Positions 1 through 4,837 of a stretch of 5,689 nt of DNA are shown here, one piece after another (within the stretch, counting starts at the first letter, position 1; the number at the start of each line of letters is the position of its first letter). Location of the stretch: NCBI GenBank assembly GCA_035301545.1, contig DATGUA010000034.1:1-5689 (forward strand), read 5' to 3'. Below the pieces are notes generated by a model. The model did no database searches, had not been told where the DNA came from, and worked only from the letters and a program-made list of their open reading frames with translations. This DNA comes from DATGUA01 sp035301545. Lineage in GTDB: Bacteria; Bacillota; Clostridia; Tissierellales; Tissierellaceae. Position numbers and translations under genes: made by a program.

Positions 1-84
1 AATCCTCCCGTCTTCTATTAACATATCTCCTATCTGATCGAACCCATCACTAGGATTTATAATTCTACCATTTTTAATAATCAT
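1..84 (-). CDS. Dihydroorotase/hydantoinase-type amidohydrolase, N-terminal 28 codons only
   Basis: The first 28 codons of a gene that runs off the left edge. The residues begin MIIKNGRIINPSDG and end DMLIEDGRI. This is the N-terminal beta-sandwich signature of cyclic amidohydrolases (an IKNG.I opening, then a D.LIEDG.I strand). The combination of NP..G and IGDMLIEDG is closest to class I dihydroorotases; dihydropyrimidinase, hydantoinase or allantoinase remain possible because the metal-binding HxH motif lies beyond the window. Enzymes of this superfamily hydrolyse a cyclic amide bond in the cytoplasm. The ATG overlaps the TGA of the upstream M20 hydrolase gene as ATGA, and a near-perfect ribosome binding site lies 7 nt before it, so the start is secure and the two genes are almost certainly co-transcribed and translationally coupled. 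The family call is good; the exact substrate is inference. Confidence 0.82.
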   Translation of the reverse strand, partial: MIIKNGRIINPSDGFDQIGDMLIEDGRI

Positions 85-1286
85 TTTGCTGCCTCCTTTA
101 AATACTCTAAAATGATCATAGCGCCACAAACTGCATCTTCAATTTCCGCATATTCTTCTGGATTATGACTTATTCCATCATTACAAGGTATAAATATTAA
201 ACCCGCCTTAGTTAATTTAGTAAACTTCATAGCATCATGACCTGCTCCACTACTCATTATAATATGATTTATTCCTAAATCTTTAGCAGCTTTAGATAGA
301 TCCCTCCTCAAATTCTCATCTAATACTACAGAATCTGCATTAGATACTAATTTTATATCATAAGATAAACATCTCCTATTACATACTTCTTCTATTAACT
401 CTTCTATTTCAACTTTTATATCATACATAGATTTAGTAGACTTATCCCTAATATCTACAGAAAATTCTACCTCGCCTGGAATTACATTTACGGAATTTGG
501 ATAATTACCAATCATACCAACCGTGGTTACAGCAGTACCACTTTTATAATTTTTCCCTATAGATTCAATAGCTGTGATAATCTCTCCAGCAGCACAAAGT
601 GCGTCTTTTCTTAAGCTCATAGGTGTTGCTCCAGAATGTTCTGCTAATCCCTTTATTCGAGCTTTCAACCTAATATTACCTGCTATAGCATCTACAATTC
701 CTATCTTTAAATCCTTATTTTCTAAAATTCTTCCCTGCTCAATATGAAGCTCCAAATAAGCCTTAATTCCCTTTATTAGTTCAGGTTTTTCATTCAATCC
801 TCTGTTTTGAAAAATTTCACTAAGTTTTTTTCCTTTTTGAGACACTAGACTATCAAAATCATAAGATTCTCCAGTAATTAATCCACTACCTAAAGTGCTT
901 TTCATAAAGTTACTAGATTCTTCACATCTAAAAGCAGCTACTTTTAGAGGAATATCTAAATTATCTTCTTCTATTAATTTTAATAATATTAGGCCTACTG
1001 CTACTCCTATGACTCCATCATACCTTCCACCATTTATAACCGAGTCTAGATGAGAACCTATTAAATAATACTCATCATAATTTTTGATACTTATAAATGT
1101 ATTTCCAACCTCATCAGTTTCTACTAAATAACCTTCTTCCTTAGCTATTCTGACGAATTCTTCATGCATTAGGTCTTCTTCCCTTGTATAACCTAATCTT
1201 GTAACTCCACCATCTTCCTCTACCCCAATTGGATAGAATCTCTTCATAATATCATTTAAGTATGTAGTCAAATCTATATATTCCAT
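81..1286 (-). CDS. M20-family N-carbamoyl-amino-acid hydrolase / allantoate amidohydrolase-type enzyme
   Basis: A 401-residue zinc-dependent amidase of the hydantoinase/carbamoylase family, of normal length (family members are about 400-415 residues). Expected metal and catalytic residues are visible: SHLDSV (H79, D81), GGRYDG (D90), CEESSNF (E122/E123), ELHIEQG (H181) and SHNPEE (H374). The lid/dimerisation domain, roughly residues 205-325, carries AEHSGATPM (H216) and the VDIR arginine (R280); GAGHDAM (H350) follows. Such enzymes remove the carbamoyl group of an N-carbamoyl amino acid, or the ureido group of allantoate, releasing ammonia and CO2 in the cytoplasm. The usual EEGSRF motif is EESSNF here, a substrate-side variation, so the substrate cannot be assigned. 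AAAGGAG lies 7 nt before the ATG, supporting this start. The 3' end overlaps a dihydroorotase-like gene by 4 bp, pointing to sequential ring opening and decarbamoylation. A PucR-type regulator lies upstream on the same strand. The family is certain; N-carbamoyl-aspartate, allantoate or another ureido acid are all possible substrates. Confidence 0.93.
   Translation of the reverse strand: MEYIDLTTYLNDIMKRFYPIGVEEDGGVTRLGYTREEDLMHEEFVRIAKEEGYLVETDEVGNTFISIKNYDEYYLIGSHLDSVINGGRYDGVIGVAVGLILLKLIEEDNLDIPLKVAAFRCEESSNFMKSTLGSGLITGESYDFDSLVSQKGKKLSEIFQNRGLNEKPELIKGIKAYLELHIEQGRILENKDLKIGIVDAIAGNIRLKARIKGLAEHSGATPMSLRKDALCAAGEIITAIESIGKNYKSGTAVTTVGMIGNYPNSVNVIPGEVEFSVDIRDKSTKSMYDIKVEIEELIEEVCNRRCLSYDIKLVSNADSVVLDENLRRDLSKAAKDLGINHIIMSSGAGHDAMKFTKLTKAGLIFIPCNDGISHNPEEYAEIEDAVCGAMIILEYLKEAAK
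92..99 (-). promoter_or_regulatory. Ribosome binding site inside the end of the M20 hydrolase gene
   Basis: Reads AAAGGAGG on the minus strand, 7 nt before the ATG at 84. It sits within the last codons of the upstream hydrolase gene, so its sequence is constrained by both coding and initiation. It fixes the start of the downstream amidohydrolase and suggests fresh initiation helped by terminating ribosomes. Confidence 0.85.
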
Positions 1287-1360
1287 CTTTCAACTCCTTT
1301 TTTGCATTCTGTAATCAGGAAAACCCTTCCAATGTTTATAGTTACATACTAGCACAAATT

Positions 1361-1389
1361 ATTTTATTATCATATATAGAAATATACAA
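1361..1389 (-). promoter_or_regulatory. Candidate sigma-A-like promoter for the hydrolase/amidohydrolase operon (proximal)
   Basis: On the minus strand a -35-like TTGTAT (1384-1389) is separated by 17 bp from a -10-like TAAAAT (1361-1366). The -10 matches 5 of 6 consensus bases, the -35 only 3 of 6. The predicted transcript would start near 1354 and leave a leader of about 70 nt. A promoter is needed here because a strong hairpin terminator separates this operon from the regulator gene, but AT-rich spacers easily produce such matches by chance. Confidence 0.35.
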
Positions 1390-1410
1390 AAAATTCAGGT
1401 TTTATTTGTA

Positions 1411-1440
1411 ATTATAATAATACTTATAATATTGTGATAA
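1411..1440 (-). promoter_or_regulatory. Candidate distal promoter with overlapping inverted repeat, upstream of the hydrolase operon
   Basis: TTATCA (1435-1440), an 18-bp gap and a perfect TATAAT (1411-1416) on the minus strand form an alternative promoter. The -10 is one arm of an inverted repeat, ATTATAA-6 nt-TTATAAT (1411-1430), which could be an operator. The arms contain only A and T, so chance is a serious alternative. This candidate and the one at 1361-1389 are not mutually exclusive. Confidence 0.3.
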
Positions 1441-1452
1441 TAAGGAAAGAAC

Positions 1453-1485
1453 AAAAAATTACTCTAGGAACTAGAGTAATTTTTT
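1453..1485. terminator. Perfect 15-bp hairpin terminator overlapping the end of the PucR-type gene
   Basis: The arms 1453-1467 and 1471-1485 are perfect reverse complements around a 3-nt loop (1468-1470). Each arm has an ACTCTAG-type inner part and ends in a run of six A or T, so the RNA from either strand has a stem followed by a U-tract. It can therefore terminate in both directions. On the minus strand the upstream arm is coding sequence: it comprises the last four codons and the TAG stop of the regulator gene. This is a rho-independent terminator for the regulator and implies separate transcription of the downstream hydrolase operon. Confidence 0.85.
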
Positions 1486-2640
1486 AATCTTATTACACAT
1501 TAAAAATAATTTTAATTTGAAATTATCTTCAAAGATACGTGTATCAAAACCGGTTATTTCTTTCACCTTTTTCAATCTATAACGTACCGTATTTTGATGA
1601 ACATATAACTTCTCTGATGTATTAATTATATCCATATTACATTGATAAAATGTTTTTAAAGTCAATAACAAATCATCACTTAACTCCCCACATATATCAT
1701 CAAATATTTTGTAATCTTCCATCCTTAATACCTTTTCCATAAATAAGTAAATTTTTAATTTATCATAGTAAAATATAGAATCATTATTATCTAAGATCTC
1801 AATTAATTTCAAAACTTCAATAGAATTATAATATGTTTCTTTTATCCCTTCTAATCCCTTTCCTATAGAACCTACTCCAATTTTAGTTCGTTGAAGCTCT
1901 CTGTCATTTATATATCTTTTTATTAAATTCAGTATTTGTTTTAGATTATTCTTAAGATCGCTTTTATCATCTGCAAAAAATAAAACAGATGATTTTCCTT
2001 CTATCGTTACTACAGGATTATGATTAAAATTTAATAATCTATCACTTCTTTTAGAAACCTTTTTTGCCAAATTTCTTAATTCTTCATTATATCTATCAGT
2101 ATCTTCATCATCATGTGTTAAAGTTATTGCTAAAGAATAACTTTCACGAATCTTAAATCCTAATAACTCGCCTCTCTCAATTATAAATTCATAAGCTTCA
2201 TAGTTATCAAATATAATATCTTTCATATATTTTTCAATCATAAATTCAATATCTCGATTATGTAGGATTTTTTCCATTCCATTTACAATTAGTTCTATAT
2301 ATGTAATATCTTGTGGGATCACAGTTAGTACAAGACCTTTCTCATTAGCCTTTTCAATGATTAACTCATCTAGTTCCTCAATAAATTCGCCTAATTTAAT
2401 TGCAAGGCAAGAACAATTTAAATCCGCTAATTTATCTATTAGCTTTATTTGTTTCTGTACATCATCCTTTACGGCATAAAAGCTAGTAATTATAAAATCA
2501 TTTCCCTTTAACCATTTAGTTATATCTGGAACTTCCATAACCGTTAAACTTGAAACCCTTTTATTTAACCCTCTATACCCAGCAACTATCTTTAATCTTC
2601 TTAAAACAGGCAGAGCTAGAAGTTCTTTCACCGTAACCAT
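1471..2640 (-). CDS. PucR/CdaR-family transcriptional regulator
   Basis: A 389-residue regulator with the classic three-part layout. Residues about 1-125 form the PucR N-terminal ligand-sensing domain, opening VTVKELLALP and including VMEVPDITKWLKGNDF. Residues about 155-300 resemble the degenerate GGDEF-like CdaR middle domain, with IGVGSIGKGLEG near 254. Residues about 325-385 form the C-terminal PucR helix-turn-helix, with VHQNTVRYRLKKVKEITG near 347. Family members respond to purine, allantoin, hydantoin, sugar-acid or amino-acid metabolites and usually act on adjacent genes; here the adjacent unit is a carbamoylase/amidohydrolase pair, so it probably senses one of their metabolites. I place the start at 2640 rather than at the in-frame ATG at 2658: GGGGGA lies 6 nt before 2640 and the domain begins right there, while nothing resembling a ribosome binding site precedes 2658 and that start would add only six unconserved residues. 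The 3' end is built into a terminator. The family is certain; the ligand and targets are inferred. Confidence 0.92.
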   Translation of the reverse strand: MVTVKELLALPVLRRLKIVAGYRGLNKRVSSLTVMEVPDITKWLKGNDFIITSFYAVKDDVQKQIKLIDKLADLNCSCLAIKLGEFIEELDELIIEKANEKGLVLTVIPQDITYIELIVNGMEKILHNRDIEFMIEKYMKDIIFDNYEAYEFIIERGELLGFKIRESYSLAITLTHDDEDTDRYNEELRNLAKKVSKRSDRLLNFNHNPVVTIEGKSSVLFFADDKSDLKNNLKQILNLIKRYINDRELQRTKIGVGSIGKGLEGIKETYYNSIEVLKLIEILDNNDSIFYYDKLKIYLFMEKVLRMEDYKIFDDICGELSDDLLLTLKTFYQCNMDIINTSEKLYVHQNTVRYRLKKVKEITGFDTRIFEDNFKLKLFLMCNKIKKLL

Positions 2641-2645
2641 TTTTA

Positions 2646-2651
2646 TCCCCC
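2646..2651 (-). promoter_or_regulatory. Ribosome binding site that decides the PucR-type start
   Basis: GGGGGA on the minus strand, six nt before the ATG at 2640. It is G-rich rather than the AGGAGG type used by the neighbours, but no better site precedes the alternative ATG at 2658, whose upstream bases read TATTAGTATACT. Confidence 0.55.
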
Positions 2652-2705
2652 ATTTCATAGTATACTAATAAAAATAACCAAAACTAATATGATTCATTAT
2701 ATAAC

Positions 2706-2734
2706 AGTATATTGAGTTCTACCTAACATTTCAA
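2706..2734 (-). promoter_or_regulatory. Sigma-A-like promoter of the PucR-type regulator gene
   Basis: TTGAAA (2729-2734) and TATACT (2706-2711) on the minus strand, 17 bp apart, each matching 5 of 6 consensus bases. Transcription would start near 2699, giving a leader of about 58 nt before the ATG at 2640. This is the best-formed promoter in the window. A second, perfect TATAAT (2696-2701) lies just downstream but lacks a suitable -35. Confidence 0.6.
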
Positions 2735-2790
2735 TTTTAATCTGCAATCAGGGAGTTATCAGGATCAAATTCTCATCTAAGAAATGATTA

Positions 2791-2992
2791 TTAATAATAA
2801 TTAAGAGTTAAAAAATCAACTTGTGATATTATACTACCTATTCTACATGTAGAAAGAACTGCTGGATCAATTACTTTTGTTCCTCTACTAATTATTGTAT
2901 AAAACCTTTCCAGCGCCTAATAACATTGCCGTATGACCCCCTCCTTTAACGTCTTCATAAAAAATTGTATCAATTTGGTTTAGAAAACGTAA
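2791..2992 (-). pseudogene. Frameshifted, 5'-truncated remnant resembling the C-terminus of an NlpC/P60-type cell-wall peptidase
   Basis: The roughly 395-bp spacer between the PucR-type gene and murJ contains coding-like sequence with no intact gene. One frame (2992-2891) is open for 34 codons and includes DTIFYEDVK followed by GGGHTAMLLGAGKVLYN, then stops at TAG (2888-2890). The next frame (from about 2892) continues with RGTKVIDPAVLSTCRIGSI to a TAA at 2791-2793. Joined across a single frameshift near 2890, this resembles the end of NlpC/P60-like domains: a GD-type strand, a histidine in GHxxMxLGxGK, then a short residue run before the final strand. Nothing upstream of 2992 is open (TAA at 2993-2995), and the murJ terminator begins there, so the 5' part including any catalytic cysteine is missing. 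No start codon or ribosome binding site fits. The decayed coding remnant is reasonably supported; the NlpC/P60 assignment is by eye and could be another papain-like fold such as CHAP or YiiX. Confidence 0.45.
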
Positions 2993-2994
2993 TT

Positions 2995-3027
2995 AAAAAA
3001 GAAGATAAAGTTTTACCTTATCTTCTT
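2995..3027 (-). terminator. Rho-independent terminator of the murJ-like gene
   Basis: On the minus strand a 10-bp perfect stem (arms 3018-3027 and 2999-3008) encloses a 9-nt loop and runs into a T-tract (2995-3000). It begins about 26 nt after the murJ stop codon. The stem is AT-rich (AAGAAGATAA type), so it is only moderately stable. It lacks a T-run on the plus strand, so it works one way. Confidence 0.75.
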
Positions 3028-3053
3028 AGAATTCACCATAAAATTATTAAATC

Positions 3054-4622
3054 TTATTTATCTTTTTTAAATATCCTCTTAACCTTTATTTTAACTAAAT
3101 TTATAGCCCAATCTACTTCTTCTATCCTCATTATATAAATTAATATAAAATAGATTAATGCTCCTATACCAGCAGATATTAATAAAGATAAAAGTTCTCT
3201 CATCTTACCACTTCCTAAATAATTAACAAGTCCAGCATCTAAAAAATATACAACTACTCCCATAATTAGAGCAGCTAGTAAAGATTTTAAACCACATTTT
3301 ATAGATTTTATAAAACCAAATGGTCCTATCTTTTTTCTTAATCTATAAAGTAAATATAATAATGTGATTATTGATGATATAGATGTAGCAAGAGCTAATC
3401 CTCTATGAGCCATCAATTGAATAAGAATTAAGTTTAAAACTACATTTACACATAATGTGATAAAGCTATTTATCATTGGTGTTTTAGTATCCTGTAAAGA
3501 ATAATAAACCTTATTTATTACGGATTTCATTGAAGAAGCCATCATACCTATTGAATAAAATGTTAAAGCTCCTGCTGTCATATATGTAGCTCTAGAATCA
3601 AAAACTCCTCCCTCAAATGCAATCTTAACAATAGGATAAGCTAATACTATCATTCCAACAGTAGCTGGTATAGTAATTAACATAATAACATTCATTCCAT
3701 AAATTGTAGTCTTTTTTAATCCTTCATATCCTTTTTGGTTCGCATCATTAGACAACATTGGATATAAGACTGTAGTAATTGCAGATATAAATGTTCCTTT
3801 CACTAACCCATTTAATCTATTAGCATATTGTAAAGAAGAGATACTTCCTTCTACTAAATTTGATGCCATAGATTTATCAACTATATTATTAAAATCGCTA
3901 ATTGTAGCACTTATAAGTACTGGTGGTACTAAATAAATTATTTTTTGAACATATACATCCTTAAAATCTAGTATAAATTTATACCTATAACTATTCTTTC
4001 TAAGCCCAGGTATTTGTATTATGATTTGAGATGCTACTGCCAAAACAGAGGTCACCATTAAACCTATTATTCCAAAAGTATTAGATAGAAATATTAGGAA
4101 TCCAATATATACAAAATTAAAAGGTAAGTCTGCCATTGCTGATTCATTAAACATTAATTCACTTTGAAGATAACCTCTGAAAACTCCTTGTACACTTGCA
4201 AAAAGGATAGAAGGTAATCCTATTTTCATCATTAATACTGCTAAATCAAATTGCTTTCCTTCAAATCCCGAACCTAAAATCTTTATAATAATCGGTGATA
4301 ATATCCATCCTAATACCATTAGACCAAAGGAAATTAAAATAATAATATTTAATAAATTATTTGTATGGTCTATTTTCCCCTGTTTCCCTTCCTTTTCTTC
4401 TACTTCAGATAATACTGGTATCATTGTAGTATTAATAGATTTAATAATCATTGAAGTAAATAATCCAATTGCTGAAAGAGCAATAAAAAAGGTATCAGTT
4501 TCAACACCTGATCCAAATTTTAAAGCTATTAATCTCTCTCTTATAAATCCTAGGATTTTACTTCCAAATGAAAAAAATATTATGACAGCAATAGACTTAG
4601 CTGCCTTATTCGATTTTGACAT
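3054..4622 (-). CDS. murJ: MurJ/MviN-family lipid II flippase (MOP superfamily)
   Basis: A 522-residue polytopic membrane protein of full family length. Fourteen hydrophobic segments can be drawn by eye, near residues 10-27, 45-65, 90-117, 128-150, 168-181, 184-205, 228-245, 272-290, 310-335, 347-370, 385-405, 407-426, 443-462 and 476-498, as expected for MurJ. Signature stretches include LGFIRERLIALKFGSG followed by ETDTFF (R28, D43), SSLQYANRLNGL (R269) and YYSLQDTKTPM. MurJ moves undecaprenyl-linked peptidoglycan precursor (lipid II) across the cytoplasmic membrane; relatives can serve other polyprenyl-linked glycans. Position 22 is lysine where the E. coli protein has an arginine (R18), so positive charge is kept. 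GGAGG lies 7 nt before the ATG, supporting this start. It has its own promoter and terminator, so it is probably a single-gene unit. An LCP ligase lies just upstream, so a role in wall-polymer export rather than bulk lipid II cannot be excluded. Family confidence is high; the exact glycan is inferred. Confidence 0.92.
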   Translation of the reverse strand: MSKSNKAAKSIAVIIFFSFGSKILGFIRERLIALKFGSGVETDTFFIALSAIGLFTSMIIKSINTTMIPVLSEVEEKEGKQGKIDHTNNLLNIIILISFGLMVLGWILSPIIIKILGSGFEGKQFDLAVLMMKIGLPSILFASVQGVFRGYLQSELMFNESAMADLPFNFVYIGFLIFLSNTFGIIGLMVTSVLAVASQIIIQIPGLRKNSYRYKFILDFKDVYVQKIIYLVPPVLISATISDFNNIVDKSMASNLVEGSISSLQYANRLNGLVKGTFISAITTVLYPMLSNDANQKGYEGLKKTTIYGMNVIMLITIPATVGMIVLAYPIVKIAFEGGVFDSRATYMTAGALTFYSIGMMASSMKSVINKVYYSLQDTKTPMINSFITLCVNVVLNLILIQLMAHRGLALATSISSIITLLYLLYRLRKKIGPFGFIKSIKCGLKSLLAALIMGVVVYFLDAGLVNYLGSGKMRELLSLLISAGIGALIYFILIYIMRIEEVDWAINLVKIKVKRIFKKDK

Positions 4623-4687
4623 TAATTTTCCTCCATCTTAAACTCTATGTATTACATAATCTTATAATTTAAATAAAATATATCTGT

Positions 4688-4715
4688 ATTTTACCAATTA
4701 TATCATGTTTATCAA
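4688..4715 (-). promoter_or_regulatory. Promoter of the murJ-like gene (two overlapping options)
   Basis: Option one is an extended -10, TGATATAAT (4697-4705), with a perfect TATAAT and the TGn extension but no good -35. Option two is TTGATA (4710-4715), 16 bp, TAAAAT (4688-4693), each 5 of 6 to consensus. They would start transcription about 10 nt apart. Either gives a leader of about 60-70 nt before the ATG at 4622. The TTGATA overlaps the end of the T-tract of the upstream terminator. Confidence 0.5.
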
Positions 4716-4758
4716 AAATTTAATATAGCCATCCTATTTAAATAAGATGGCTATATTA
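4714..4758 (-). terminator. Rho-independent terminator of the LCP gene
   Basis: Perfect 13-bp inverted repeat (arms 4746-4758 and 4721-4733) containing a GC-rich GATGGC/GCCATC core, with a 12-nt loop. On the minus strand it is followed by AATTTTT (4714-4720), a typical U-tract. It starts about 80 nt after the LCP stop codon. The plus-strand side has only a broken T-run, so minus-strand function is favoured. Confidence 0.82.
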
Positions 4759-4837
4759 TTATATCCTATATTATTCATTTTTAAAAGTAACAAGCTCTGG
4801 TTTCTCCTTTACCTTTGATACTCCATCTATATTTTAA

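Noticed and set aside
81..1286. Assigning the M20 enzyme to the YgeY-type hydrolase of anaerobic purine-degradation clusters.
   Set aside because: The motif set (GGRYDG, ELHIEQG, GAGHDAM, SHNPEE) is that of the carbamoylase/allantoate amidohydrolase group, and none of the other expected cluster genes is in view.
1287..1452. Possible riboswitch or structured leader upstream of the hydrolase gene.
   Set aside because: The spacer is short and AT-rich, with no conserved riboswitch-like core and no second terminator-type hairpin before the ribosome binding site.
2783..2798. Palindromic ATTATTAATAAT run just after the remnant.
   Set aside because: Purely A and T with no GC core and no T-tract; it does not form a convincing terminator or operator.
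4734..4796. A tiny minus-strand reading frame (TTG, or ATG within it, to the TAG in the terminator loop) preceded by GGAG.
   Set aside because: It is about 14-20 codons, lies inside the terminator hairpin and has no coding character; chance in an AT-rich spacer.
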